Positions 1 through 12,289 of a stretch of DNA of 64,000 nucleotides are shown here, one piece after another (position 1 is the stretch's first letter; each line of letters opens with the position of its first letter). Source of the stretch: Taxawa tesnikishii (nom. ined.). Taxonomy: Eukaryota > Ascomycota > Dothideomycetes > Dothideales. Under the pieces are notes generated by a model, which ran no database searches, was not told where the DNA came from, and worked only from the letters and a program-made list of their open reading frames with translations. The stretch is from positions 62,001 to 126,000 of the forward strand of contig JAPDRO010000021.1 in NCBI GenBank assembly GCA_030247885.1, in the 5' to 3' direction. Position numbers and translations under genes: made by a program.

Positions 1-689
1 TAGAGGGAGTGTTTATTGAAAAGAGGGGAGTAAAACGGTTGGACGGTGGGATGTGAGGATGCGACGATGGAGGGGATTGAATGAGATCCATGACTTACTA
101 TAGATAGTTACTTAATGAAGATTTTCTTGATGTGATGTCTCCGTTGAAACAAATCTCCTTTGAAGATCAGCTCATAGAGGATCAAACGATAGACGTGTGC
201 GAACAGACGCGGTGGTACTGACGGATACAAGATGCGTCAAGGTCCGCTTTCTATGGCCTAGCAACCGTGTTCATGGGTGGGTGCCGGAGGGAAGCACGCT
301 GTGCGTATACTCTCGATCAGCACGCCAACAAGAGCGGTTAGTGTTGTTGTGGCAGTGGCAGACCACGGAGGAAGCGGTTCAGTAGACACGGTGCACACAA
401 ATTCTCCAAACTCAAAGGAAGTCAGTATCCCGTGTGTGCAGACAACTAGAGCGTTAGCGTCGAGCTATACCATATTGTTGGCCCATTAAGCTAGTGCATC
501 GATCCATCAGGTGACACATTGACCGTAAGGTTTTCCTCACTTGACGTTGTCGACGTGTCAAATGACAGGAAATCAACGGTCGCCGTTCCCAATCGACGGG
601 AGATTCACGGTCAGCTTTTCAATTGACATGAGTTGTATAGGGGAAACTCATCCATTGACACTGGGATAGACCTTTACCCAGAGCAGTCT
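1..689. other. Left-edge intergenic region
   Basis: No convincing gene was seen; the open frames here are short, lack family motifs and overlap one another. It lies downstream of the minus-strand 5'-nucleotidase gene, so part is presumably its 3' UTR. Between about 510 and 660 the motif TTGAC or its complement recurs several times, including an imperfect palindrome around GTCGAC at about 540-565. Confidence 0.5.
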
Positions 690-2951
690 TCACCCACCGA
701 CCATCTTGATCCGCCCCTCGAGCTTAGGACAGATACCCTTGGTCCAGTGCACGCCGAATTCCTCGCCCATCTCGTCACACATGGCCGGATGACCGTGCAT
801 TCCCGCCAGCCTCCACCACTTCCGCATCACTTTCCGCATGATGACCAGCTCCCTCTCGCGTCCAGAGGGTTCCACAGCTACGGCAGGAAGATCGGTACTG
901 TCGTCCTCCGAATCGCTGGCTTGAGCCACATCGTCCGTTTCCGCGGTACGCTGCTTCTTCACCGGTCTCGGCTCGTTCTGTGCTTTCCCCACGAGGCTGG
1001 GAACGCCCTCCGCACTCGTCGCAGGCACGGGTTCCTTCAGCTCGGCAGCGTCCTTCTCTTCCGGATGGACTGGCTCGCGGACGGGGTGGTGCTCGTGCAG
1101 CGACCCCTGGACGCCGGTCCAGTGCCGACCCAAGCTTGAGCCCCAGTTCTTCCAGCGCCCGAGCACTTTGAGAGACATGAAGTATTGGCGCAGGATCATT
1201 GAAATGAGCATGCCGTTTTCTTCGGAGACGAGCGTTTGGGCCTTGCCGCCTTCGCCTTCCAGCATGAGGTCGTCGAAGCCGTCTGGGGAAGGTCAGTGAC
1301 GTCGTGCGCACTCGCCAGGGGAGATTGGTGCAAACCTTTGCCGCGGACCATGTAATCTCGCGTTACGAGGGTATAGTCGCGGTCAAGGACTAGGGCGGTA
1401 CCGCCGACCTTGGCTTCGATGATCCGGTTGCCTTCTGGCTTAGAGGCGTCGAAAATGATTTCAATGTTGGACACTTGCGGAAAACGACCCTCAAGCGCGG
1501 GATACTTGCTGACAGAATTTTCCAATGCTCCCAGAAGAGCTTTACCCTTGAGTCGGATGACGACGCATGGGTCTTCGAAGGGGAAACTGCAACCCGACAA
1601 TGAGCGATTTCGGGGCGATGTGAACTTATGTGTACATACCAGTTCATGATGTCTTTCATCTTTAGCACACCAGGCGGATATATCTGATCTCCTCTTACGG
1701 TACCAGCAGCCATAATGCAGCAGTCAGCTTGATAGAACGACCTCATCAGATCGCACACGAAGTTCCCCAGATTGGATTCTTTCAGGCGAACGGTAGTGAA
1801 GCGAGCATCCAACGGCGCCGCTGTATATCCCACGGGTTTCTCCAGCTTGGCCTTCAACGCCGAAGTGAGCTTCTCCACCAGTTCGACTGTAGACTTATCT
1901 TCCGGTATCTGCTGGACAATATCCCGGCGATAGATCGTAAAGTCCCAACTTGCAGTGCCGTCGGCCTTTCGACGCGCTTCGATGTAGCTGAGTTGCTTGA
2001 AGTCACTGCCGGATCGCAAGATATGCGTCCCGTTGAGTAGACTGTGTTGGTAGTAATGGTCATGCCCACCCAGGACCAAGTCGATGAGACCTGGAGAAGT
2101 CGTCTCCGCCAGTTTGTTGTCGTTGGGCTCTCTTTGGTGCGTAATGGCTATGATCATCTCCGCACCTTGCTCCCGCAGGCCCGGGACAAGCTCCTCTGCT
2201 GTAGCTGAGGCAGACTTGTAGATCAGATTGGGCGGCAGTACGTTGATTGTGTCGAGCCATTCCCGCTCCACAAGTCCAATAAGGCCGATCTTGATGCCGT
2301 TTGACGAAGTCACCAGCAACGTCTTCTGACAATTACCCAAGGATACGTCGTCACCAAGGGCTGGGTCTAATACGTTGGCCAACAACCAGGGAAAGTGCAC
2401 TGTTGAGCCAGATGCCGGAACTGCTCTATGCCGAAGTCCAGGTCATGATTCTGTGAGGAATATATGGTCAGCTCTTGTTGTTCGCCTCATTCGAATGTAA
2501 AGAGATGGGTGGAGGCAGCGGAGAACTATCTGTCATGTCTGATAGTTTCGCAAAGACAGCAAGCACCTACTCCCATGCATGACGCAACAGTTCCAATTTG
2601 ATTGAGAACGGGTACCATATGGCTACCTGAGGCAAGGTCAGGCTACATCGGCACAGTGTGAGCTGCCGTCGTGCTTGCCGCACCTTTGGTTACGCTACTT
2701 TCCAAACTCGGATTGAAAGCATCTCCAGAGAACAATGGTATGAGGTCCGGCTGACCATGAAACCTCGTGTCGCCTTTGTAGTACTTGCACAAGGTCTGAA
2801 AACGAGCTATGCCACCGACTGGTTCTCGGGATCCGGCTTCGACGTGGTACACATCGTTGTAATGCAGTAAGCGTAGGTCTGGCGGTGAACCGGTGGAACC
2901 AGATGTGTAGGCCACAACTTCCTCGATCGTGGGCTCGTCCGGATCTGACAT
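690..2951 (-). CDS. 5'-nucleotidase / UshA-type metallophosphatase, one apparent frameshift
   Basis: Likely hydrolyses nucleoside 5'-phosphates or related phosphoesters; no signal peptide, so probably cytosolic. An N-terminal calcineurin-type metallophosphatase domain shows DVYHVEAG, FSGDAFNPS, GNHDLDFG and GHDHYY in order (metal ligands D, H, N, H). A 5'-nucleotidase C-terminal domain follows (SNLGNFVCDLMR, then FEDPCVVIRLKG), and the tail is acidic and presumably disordered. Five exons fit: 2951-2684, 2626-2571, 2450-1640, 1586-1336, 1282-690, with GT...AG introns of 53-120 bp. The third exon changes frame near 2390-2400, between LAQQCTFP and WLLANVLDP. The exons sum to one base short of a multiple of three, so one base is missing there. 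About 659 residues if corrected, the usual size for the fungal family. The frame break could be a sequence error or a real mutation. Confidence 0.85.
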
Positions 2952-4340
2952 GGTGGACTCTCACGAAACCACTCCGTGGGGACAGTTTCAAAGAATCCGA
3001 GGAGGCCAAGGCGTGGTAGAGGCGGGGTACGTGCTACTTCCCAAAAGGTGATCTACCGGCTTGTATTCTGTATTCGTGGGGTTGTGTGTCTGCCTGTCTA
3101 CCAGGGGCATACGAGGCGTGTTTCAATAATTCCGAAATGGGGTCTATCAAGTGCTGATTCCTTACACTCGGGTTGCACGGAGCTATCGGACTTGTGGAAT
3201 GGTGATCTCACGCGATTAAACATACCAGTCCTTTTGGCCAGTGACTCTTCCAAGACAAAAGAGGAGTCTGTGAACTCCTGTTACAAACGGATTTCGTTTG
3301 TGCGCAAGAAGAATACGGGCCGTCAAACTGTGTGCTTCCGTTGCTGTGCTACCTACTGCCACACAATGCTTCCTGTCGCTTGATCTCTGACCCAAAATCT
3401 TGTTTGCAGAACGTGTTACCTCCACCAAGCTGATCCCAGTAGTCTTCCCTCTTCGGAGACGCAACATGATCTTCGCAAGATGAGGCCGTTTGTGTGAACG
3501 AAGACGGAAAGGTCTTCCGATGCAGTAACCCTACAACCAAGACAAAAGGCAGAATGGCTAGCGGCTGGAAACCTTTCAAGTTTAAATTCCTCCCGATCTG
3601 AGAGCTCCAACCTTGGTCTGATGGAGCCAAACGACCATAGCCATCCGGACACTGCAAGAGCTGTCAATTGAGTGAAAGGAGATGCAGTGATCTGTATGGG
3701 CGACATGCCGTCAAATGCTCACTCCGACGATGTTGAGACACTTCTTGGCATCTCGTTTGACTTCGACCCCACATTCTCTCCGTGCCCCTCCTTTTCCCCC
3801 CCGTAACCTGCACGACACCGTTTGGCGTGCTGATCATGTCAGGCCAGGATCGTGGAGGTTTTTGGGCGGTAGCGTCGATGTTGCTGCATGCATGGTATCA
3901 CGAGCTCCGAATACGAGCTGGAATGCGGCTTTGTAGAGCGTGAGCACTCACTACCATGCAACTCACGTCATTTGAGGCAGTTTGTGTTATCAAGCTTCTA
4001 TCCGCTGGCACCGCAACTTCCTTTGTCGAGCTGCTGCTACTGTAGCAATACCGATTCGCTGGACGCAGCTAAGGTAGGGTAGCGGTTGATGGTTTGTACT
4101 CGGTCTTGTACGAAAGAGTTGATTACCCGCTACACGAGACGTAGTTTGTACATCTTCGCCTAGCAACCACCTGACCTACGCCAGCCCAGAAGATCTCGTA
4201 TTGCTCTCCGCATAAGTCGTCTCTCCTCCATCAACTTCTGCCTGTCGGCTTGAATCATCGAAACACTTATCTTACTGCACTATCGTCGGGAACATCATCT
4301 CACAGTACTCAATAGCCCATACCCAGATACCCACCTCAAC
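2952..4340. other. Intergenic region between divergent genes
   Basis: This holds the promoters of the minus-strand phosphatase and the plus-strand secreted protein. No open frame in it shows a recognisable motif, codon bias or plausible splicing. The last 100 bases before 4341 are pyrimidine- and CA-rich, typical of a fungal 5' leader. Confidence 0.5.
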
Positions 4341-5079
4341 ATGCGCCTATCTATCCCCGCACTTTCCGCCTTCGCGGCCACCGCCTTCTCCCAGTTCTTC
4401 ACACCTCCATTCAACACCTCTCAGGAATACCAGCTTCGCACCTGCCTTCTCCCTGGCCAGCCCGCCGAAAAGGCGCGTTTTGAGAACCTCTGGCTCGTGG
4501 CCAGCCATACCGGAGCCGGTCTCAACGATGCCGTTCTCTACTCCAACCAGTCCTATGCCATCAGAGGTCGGCAGTATCACGACACCCGTTAGTCAGACAA
4601 ACTAACCCATGCACAGGCTTTCTGAACGTCACCAACACCACGCAGCTGAACGGCGAGCCGTAAGCCATCCCATCACACCGGTTACCACGTGTCAGTCACC
4701 GCGAAGCTAACCACCACCGAACAGTTTCTACAACCAGGAGTTCGATCTCGAAACACCTGGCCATACGGCATGAGCGTCAGCGACGTCAATTTCTACGCTG
4801 CCTGGGAACCCGTCCGCATCAATGCCGGTCTTGGCGATGGCCAGTTCTTCATCAACGAGACGGGACTGCAATGGGGCAGTGAGACTGCCTTTGGAGGCTG
4901 GCTCGGTAAGTCGCAGTAGCTCCGTGGAGTTTGTCAGGATTGTCAATGGGCTGACGGTGGAGGATGTAGTGTGCGACTGGTGGCACGGTGTTCCGCAGCT
5001 CTTCGCCAAGTGGGGTTACTACCACTACGATAACCCCTCGAGCTGTGCCGATGTGCAGCTGAGGCCGGTCTACCTCTGA
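4341..5079 (+). CDS. Small secreted protein of a conserved fungal family, one apparent frameshift
   Basis: It begins with a signal peptide (MRLSIPALSAFAATAFS), followed by a fungal secreted domain of unknown function recognisable from NLWLVASHTGAGLNDAVL, NFYAAWEPVRINAG, GLQWG and CDWWHGVPQLF. Four exons fit: 4341-4566, 4617-4659, 4725-4905, 4970-5079, all with GT...AG introns. In exon 3 the frame must shift near 4757, between EFDLETP and WPYGMSV. Total exon length is 560, one base short of 187 codons, so one missing base restores the whole protein (186 residues). There are several N-x-S/T sites and paired cysteines, as expected for an extracellular protein. The biochemical role is unknown; it could be a surface or apoplastic protein. 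Confidence 0.75.
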
Positions 5080-5342
5080 CGCACACTCATACCGGAAGGC
5101 TGAAAGGTTGTGCTGCAGGAGGACGACGGGCTGGATTGTGATGACTGTTTGCTGTGTCGGGCAGGGAAACTAATGCGGATCGAGGGAAATGAATAAGAAA
5201 GCACGTAATTGCAACGACGACATTCGAGCTCCATGCTAGCTCCAAAACTTTCTCTCTCGCGCATTACCATGTCGTATTTCCAGTTCTTCCTTACCCATAC
5301 ACGTACGCGATCAAAGAAATCTGCGTCTAATACGCTGCTGCT

Positions 5343-8300
5343 TCATAACCAATCAGGCTCCGCATCGTCATCCTCCGAATCATGAGATAACAGAGATCCT
5401 CTACTATCCTCGCTCAACTGCGCTTCCTCCATGTCCAAGTCGTCCATCTCACATTCGGTATCCTGCTTGGTTTTCTCCGCTACTGCTGCTTCATCGTCCG
5501 CAAAATCTTTGATGGCCTCCTCGCCCTTTCTTGAATCGTTTGACCTCTGCAAAGATCCATGTTCTTCTGGAGCAGCTTCGTCGTCTGCTAGGAAACCACC
5601 ACCGTTTTCGGCAACTTCATCTGGTTCCCGACGTATGACTGGGGCTGTCTGTTGTGTGTTGTCGTCTTCTTGTAAAAGGCCACCACCGTTCTCAGCGACG
5701 TTGTCCGGTCTGGGTTCCAAATGCGTGGCCGGATGCGATTGCTGTGCCTCTTCTTCCCCATCCGGTAGGAAGTCACCACCATACTCGTTGATGTCTTCTC
5801 CAACGTCTTCCATCGAAAAGCCACCGTTGATATCACTGGCGTCATCCTGCGCGTCATCAGGGAGGAAGCCACCGGCATGCCCATCATCATCCACATTCCC
5901 ATCCCCATTTTCGGGCGGGAAGCCGCCTGCTTGTTGGTAATCATCCTGATCGGCTTTCTCAGGGTATGTAGACCTCTTCGCATCTCGAGCGAATTCTCTT
6001 CTTCTCCTCGTCGTAGCAGCCGTTCGTGTGGCCACAGGCTCTTCGTCCTCTTCAGAATCGCTTTCGGCGTCCACAAGACGCCGACGTCTCGTCTGGCGTC
6101 GCTTGCTGGGTGGAGCGTATTCCTCTTCGCTTTTCTCCTCATCTCCATCGTCGCTTTCGAGCTGTGGTCGACGCCTTCTGAGCCTGGGTGCAGCTTCTTC
6201 AACACGCTCTTCTTCCATTTGCAGCTCCTGTGGTTCCGGAGGCTCTGGCGAACCTTCTTCGTGTTCGTCCTCTTCAACCGATTCCTTGAAATGGCCAGCA
6301 GTGGGCATGGCGGCATCCGCGCCTTCTGGGAAGAATCCACCGGCTTCCACAGTAGCTTCATCCTCGTCCTCGGCTCTGTCCATTTCTTTCCGTACAACCT
6401 CCGTCTTGTGGTAGTGGCCGCCCCGGTTGCCACTGTCGGACAGAAGACCAATCCTCTTGGCGATGCGTAGGCCGGTCAAGAATCGCTTCCACAATCTCAA
6501 AGACTCCAAAGTCCGTGCTCTGACTTCTTCGTTCTCTTGAGCGTACTGGAAACCATCAATGACAGCCTCAACAGCTTCCTTGAGCTCCTGGGCAACTACA
6601 ACTCCAGAGGTAATTGCTGTGCCGTGACGCCCCTGGAACTTGAAACCTGTGACCGCATCTGCGTAATCAATGCCCAGCAAGCGTGCTGCTTTTTGAGCAA
6701 GAGGATGCTGTATATGAGCACCCCTGGCGGTACCATGGAAGGGACGTAGACGTCCAGGTTGCCATATATATTCTTCGGTATTTTACCTCGAACAACTGGC
6801 GGAGGAACGTAAAGCATGGTTTGGGAAAAGGCATAGAGAGCTGTTGTATGGGCTTCCTCCGTGTCGGTGTCCATCTCGTCTGCGCCCTTACGAGAACGGG
6901 CAGGTACGTGTTTCAAGGGCTGTTCTCCGGGCTACGAACCGTATTAGTGACGCGCAACTTCTTCCCATGCAGGGACTGTCATACCTTGATCTCACGCCCG
7001 AATCTGTACCATTTGTCTGCGCTTCTGACCATCTGAACATCACTGCGTCGGTAGACAGACTCCATGTTTCTCTTCGAGCTTTTGCCTGCATTGACCTTGC
7101 CAACCTCACGTTTCGGCCAAATCACTTCATGTCGCTTCAGGTGCCTTTCGAGCGCATAGTATGGATGGTCTTTGAAGTCTTGCACGTTGTTCGGCAAACC
7201 CTCAGAAGCCTCCTTCTTGGCTAGTTCGGCATCTTCGACCTGATCGCGATCCTAGATTTCAGTCAGCATCAGGACAGAGGGAAGGCCTCGGATTTTCTTA
7301 CTATTCTGCGACGCCTGCGGAATACCTTCATAGCGTCCTTGTACCACTGTTGCCCGCCTTCGGTAGATTCGATGCGCAGTTTTCGTGTCTTGGCATTATA
7401 CGACCTGGCGTAGCGCCTAGTAACGTCTCTTGCAACTCCATCCCCCTCAAATGCAATAACATAAGTCATAGTGTTCGCATCGTACGAGATTGGAGGTTCT
7501 AGTTTGGCAGGCTTTGCTACGGTACCTGTTACAGTAGCATCTACTGGCACCCATTTCTGGTAGGCTTCGTTGAAGACTTCCACCCAGAAGATAGGGTAAT
7601 CCAATCTGTGGATTTTCGGCTTCTTTGCTAGGAAATGTGAGATGACAAAACAACTCCAGAACTGGCGGCATTACTTACGTGGTGCAGGTGCCGGTTTGAC
7701 GGTCCCGCCAATGGCTGCCCCAAACTCCGGCTTTAGCAACCTTCGTCTTCGACCAGAAGCAAGAATATTGAGCTTCTTCCCGCTTGGTGTGTCGGACGCC
7801 GAGCTCTTTGCGGAGGCATCGTCCGCACTACTGGTACCGGCATATAACGTAGTATTTGTTTCTTGGGGTGGAAGAGGTTTGGCTGTGGTAGCGAAAGGCA
7901 ATGGCTGTAATGAGCAAACTAGGCGAGCTTCCACGCCAACAGCGCGCATCAAAGCGCAGAACAGTTGGTTACCAACGTCTTGAGAGCCCTGGAGCGATGC
8001 AGCGGCTTTGACAAATTCGCGTTTGTCTACAGAGATTTGTTCGTCCTGTATCGCTCTTATTTGCTGTACGGCAAGTCAGCCCTCACATGAATTGGGAGAT
8101 GAGCTTGTTTGATACACAGCTCAGCTTAGAACCCGTGATTCGAGAGATCTTCTTACCTGTTCAATGCCCGCTTGATCCTCAACCCAACGAGCCCTGTGCA
8201 TACCAGACGCCGTGACCTTAAATTTCACATGCCATAAATCAACAGCCAGTTTCAGACCATTCAGAAAAGACTCCGAACGTCCGAACTGAATCATGTTTGC

Positions 8301-9022
8301 ATCGGGATGTAACATGGATATTGTTCTTGCAGGCAGGGCCTTTTTAAGTTTTGACTGCACGTTTTCAGCACTACGTCTGCCATCTAAAGGAGCGGTATTC
8401 GTACCTCCACCGCAGGTGAATTGCACCAAACATTGCGAACATGACAGCAGAACAATAGGAACAGCACATGCGCCTTATGCGTCGTAAGCTTGACCAGTTT
8501 TTCTCCTGCAGTCGCAGGTTTCCGTCTTGTCACTGACTTCTTTGGCGCTTTCCCACTGCCAATCTCAACACTCACGTCTGCAATGTCATCATCAAGCTGT
8601 TTGGCAAGACTGGGGTTTGTCGCCGCTTGGTCCAGGTCGACGTCCTCAAACCCAAAATCACTTTCGTCTTCCTCCTCTGAATCCTCGATGGTCTGCTGCT
8701 GTGCTAGTGGAACCTCGTCGTCCGTTGTGTTATGCAGAGCAGTAGATGCTCGCGCTGTAGTTGACTGCTTGGGCGCTATCTGCCTGGCTCTCGGTAGGGG
8801 CTTTGGTAAAGTTGTTGGATCCTGTTGCTGGCCTGCTACTTTTCGCCTTTTGAACGGCCTGTCTGCATCACGCGCGGATGAAGCCGCTTCAGAAAGCATT
8901 TCTTCATAGACATTCCGAGCCCCATCGGGTTTTTGCGCTTTGGCGCGTGTTGGCCGGCTAGTTCCCGCTCGCGAGGTGATAGCGAGCAGTCGATCCTGCG
9001 CTCTACTCTTTGAAGTTGCCAT
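5343..9022 (-). CDS. RAD4: DNA damage recognition protein Rad4/XPC, one apparent frameshift
   Basis: Binds helix-distorting lesions with a Rad23 partner to start global nucleotide excision repair in the nucleus. Six exons fit: 9022-8405, 8354-8157, 8063-7679, 7627-7302, 7251-6985, 6931-5343. The N terminus is disordered. The transglutaminase-like fold covers residues about 190-510 (QLFCALMRAVGVEARLVCSLQ; LDYPIFWVEVFNEAYQKWV). BHD1 follows (NVQDFKDHPYYALERHL, ESVYRRSDV), then BHD2/BHD3 (KNIYGNLDVYVPSMVPPG; LLGIDYADAVTGF). The frame breaks in the four-base run 6721-6724, inside the invariant VPPGG of BHD3. Exons sum to 3383, one short of 1128 codons. The C-terminal 350 residues are acidic with recurring GGF-type motifs. 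Divergent from the gene at 9425. Confidence 0.92.
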
Positions 9023-9424
9023 GCTACCTTAATGCCCTTCTCTCCTCCAGTATTGAGGATGCGCCACGCATGGCATAGAGTTTCCCGAATGGAGCGAGAT
9101 GTTGTCAGCTCAGCTTCGCGACTATCACGATCCGGCCGTTCGAGCAACCAGATGTTTGCGCAAAGATGCAGACAGGCAACCAGGTGGTGTGGTATGGACT
9201 GATGAAGATGCAGCACGTGCGTATGCAGGTGCGGTGACTTCTTCTAGTTCGACCGATTGACGTGACGCATGCCAAGACCTCGGCTGAAACGCGTCGCGTT
9301 GCTGTTCGCGTTCTCGACTCCGTCCAATACTCCTACATATTCTTTCCTGTCTATACCACACCCATACCACTTTCACGGATCTTCCTTTTGGAGTCCAACA
9401 CCAAAACGGTTTGGTATAGGCACA
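9023..9424. promoter_or_regulatory. Divergent promoter region of RAD4 and the 9425 gene
   Basis: About 400 bases separate the RAD4 start codon (9022, minus) from the preferred start of the plus-strand gene (9425). An upstream in-frame ATG at 9269 exists, but the residues between the two look non-conserved and the region must hold two promoters. MluI-like and GACGC-type hexamers occur, but I cannot assign a factor. Confidence 0.4.
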
Positions 9425-11298
9425 ATGCCCCTTAGGGCATCGTCAGATACCGTCTACCGCTCTACTCCCGCACTCAAGCAAAAGAAATTCCCGGACCGTC
9501 AGTGCTCTGTCAGATCGCGTAGCTCACTCCCGCCTAGTACACTGCAAAGGCAATCGACCCTTACCCAGCTGGATACACATTTCTTCGTGCCACCTATAAG
9601 TTCCGACGCTATGGATGCCATCGACGATGAGGAGTATATCGACGACAGGCCGAAAAAGAGGAGAAGGACATTGAATAAGCAAAAGTCAGGTAGTGCACAG
9701 GACAGACGGAAGCAAGCCACTTTGACACAAATCGACTTCTTACATCCGCTACGGCATATGGGTGACGATGACGACGATTTGCCATCGTACATGGACAAGG
9801 CAGCTGAGCATGGAGTCCAGAGAAATAAAGACGCCAGCACTTCTGGCATGGCGTTCTATGAAGGAATATTCGCAGACAAGGTTCGCAAGGCTCAGCGTAT
9901 CCAGGACGACCGGGAGGATGAAGAGCAGCTCAGGCGGTACGAGAAAGATCAGACCGTCGACCTCCTCAAGACACCACAAGCCCAAAGAATGAGAGAGATA
10001 CCGTCCTCTCAATCACCTGAGAGCGTCCTGCTCTCGACGCAAAGCAGAAGATCAACCCAATCATCCCAAAGATTCCCACTCAAGGAACGAAGTGTCAACA
10101 CTCCTATGACTGCAAGATCGGGCAAGCAAACCAGCCCCTTCAAGAAGATCAGTCCGTTCAAACAACTCCTCTCACCCATCAAGCCTATGACGCCTCAGTC
10201 AAAGTCCCCAATCAAGCAACCGATGTTTCGAGAACCACCAAGGTCTGGCTTGAAGAGAGTAACAACAATACAAGACTCTGATGACAGCTATATCGGAGAA
10301 GAGCCATCTCCACCCAGACTGAAGCGCAAGACTACGATTCCGGACTCGCAATGGGAGACCTGGGATGAGGAGGTTACTTCTGAAACAGAGACTGAACCAC
10401 TCGATCGCTCAGAAGACGACAATCCCACCGGTTCCGACGTGGAGCACGAGGAAGAAGCAGACGTCGAAGATGATTACGACACCTACGATCCTGTGTATAG
10501 CGCATTGGACCGCGATGAAGCTCGGTTCATGCAAACTCAGCGATTACGACTACAGACATTGCGGGAACCGAGTTTTGAATTAGGAGGTTCTCCGCCGCCT
10601 CGGGCCACACAAATCTCACAGCTGCCGGACCTGGAGGAAGAGACGTCCGGAGAGCTACAGGGGAGGAGGAGCTTGTGCCCGACAGTCCGCGAAAAGCCCT
10701 CGACGAAGACCAAACACAGGCACAATACAACCATGAACTGATGGCAAAGTCCAAGATTCCATCACAACTGGACACGCAAGCCTATTTTCTCAGGGATGAC
10801 ATTGAGGTTGTCGACCTTACCAGCGACGATATTGTGCCATTGAGATCAACCCACAAAGGTGTGGAGTATCTCCCACTCAAACCAGAAGGTCCCATCTCTC
10901 GCCAAAAGAAGTCTCCCGGGTCATCGCCGCCTTCCGATCCTGCAGATATCCGCTCTTCCCCTCCTTCAATGGCTATTCCACCCTCTCAGGCTACAACAGT
11001 GGATATCACTCAGCTGCCTGCAGGTCATTCGCAATATCGTGTACCCTCTTCACCTCCTGCTTTTATTTCGAACCTTCAGGTGGAGGTGGTATCAAGTTCG
11101 TCCCCAGCTCGACCGCCCTGGTCCTCGCCCTCCAAAACAAAGAGGCAAGAGGTTCCCAGCTCGGATTCGATCGACAACGAAGTCGACCTTGGGAACGCCG
11201 AGGAAGGCTACAGGGCTGCAAACGAGGTGTTGCCGGATAGTTTGCTTGACTTCAGTCTGCCGCCTCCACCGCCAATGAGCTCTTGGAGGCGTCGTTAA
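9425..11298 (+). CDS. Disordered, probably nuclear protein with a SUMO-interaction-like motif; one apparent frameshift
   Basis: I do not recognise a named family. The start at 9425 (MPLRASSDTVYRS) is preferred over 9269. The frame breaks at the four-G run 10660-10663; with one base restored the gene has 625 codons. What can be seen: two related segments QSTLTQLD and QATLTQIDF near the N terminus, a basic KKRRRT patch suggesting nuclear import, many SP/TP sites (KKISPFKQLLSPIKP), duplicated TTIQDSDDS / TTIPDSQWETWDEE, a stretch IEVVDLTSDD that fits a SUMO-interaction motif flanked by acid, and a C-terminal ANEVLPDSLLDFSLPPPPP. These features suit a regulated nuclear scaffold. A link to genome maintenance from its divergent pairing with RAD4 is only a guess. 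Confidence 0.6.
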
Positions 11299-12289
11299 TA
11301 AATCACGGACCAGGTCTGAGTCGCCTGCTGTTACCCGTATGTAACTTAGTTTCTCACAGTCCCTCGCTAAAATTGAATAGCGTAGCAAAGTAACCTGTCA
11401 TTGAACCATTAGTATATTGATGAACACGACACGTCATTGCTTTCTGATCCGTGCCATTGCCTCAGTTCTTTGGTTCCGTTGACCGCCTTGCCAAATTCAG
11501 GCTAGGGTTTCGGGCCGGCTGAGCAGCTGCACTCGCGGTTGGACCACGTTCTACAGCAGCGGACCTGCCGCGAAGATCGCTGGGTAGATGTCTGTGAGTG
11601 AACATGATTCTCAACACTGACTGAACTTGTACAATCGCGGGTGAATCGCCATGTCAGAAAGAGCAAGTTCGCCATGAGCACATCCAACCACAGGCAGCTG
11701 AGGACACAACCAGAGGTTCGACAGCACGTGCGACACGCAACAACTATAGTAGCACTCCTGCGAAACATCTTTGAATTATCTTGGAAGGCATCACGTTGCT
11801 TGAACCTTTTTCGCTCCAGACCGCTACTCTTCGAGCTCAAAGTTTGCCTCCACGAGAACGAGAATAGAGCGATCCATGTTCCCGATGGCTCAATGCACCA
11901 AAGGCCAACAGACGCCGCGTCTCATTCCCCTTCAAGAAGAGTGGAAAGTTTGATTCGCATCATTCGCATTATTCGCACATGGCGCAAACAGCCAAAGCGG
12001 CCAATTCGGATCATCCCTCGAAACGCGATGCAAGCATCTCCTCACGCCGTTCCTCTTCTCAAACAGGTCATCGCAGGTGCCATAGCCGGAATAACCGTCC
12101 CGTACAGCGGGAGAGGGAGCCATTCTGAACAAAGGTCAAGATTTCTTCAAACGCAGGCTTTGGCACGTTCGACCATAGGCGGCTGAGAATTGGGCATCCC
12201 GTCCGCTCTGCCATACACAAGCAGTCGACCGACGAGCTAGTACTACAATCGGTGACGGTGTGGGAATCCTCGTTGTCGAACGTACTCGA
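11299..12289. other. Intergenic region before tRNA-Gly
   Basis: No gene is supported. Open frames are short and compositionally random. Three near-tandem copies of ATTCGCA(T) lie at about 11952-11978. The last 100 bases are the upstream region of the tRNA gene. Confidence 0.45.

Noticed and set aside
690-1311. Several open frames on both strands overlapping the 5'-nucleotidase 3' exon
   Set aside because: They are shadows of the real acidic-tail exon; only the frame continuing the C-terminal domain has homology.
5431-6470. Long plus-strand Ser-rich frames opposite the RAD4 tail
   Set aside because: Antisense of an acidic repeat region; Ser/Pro-rich composition follows from the complement of Asp/Glu/Gly codons.
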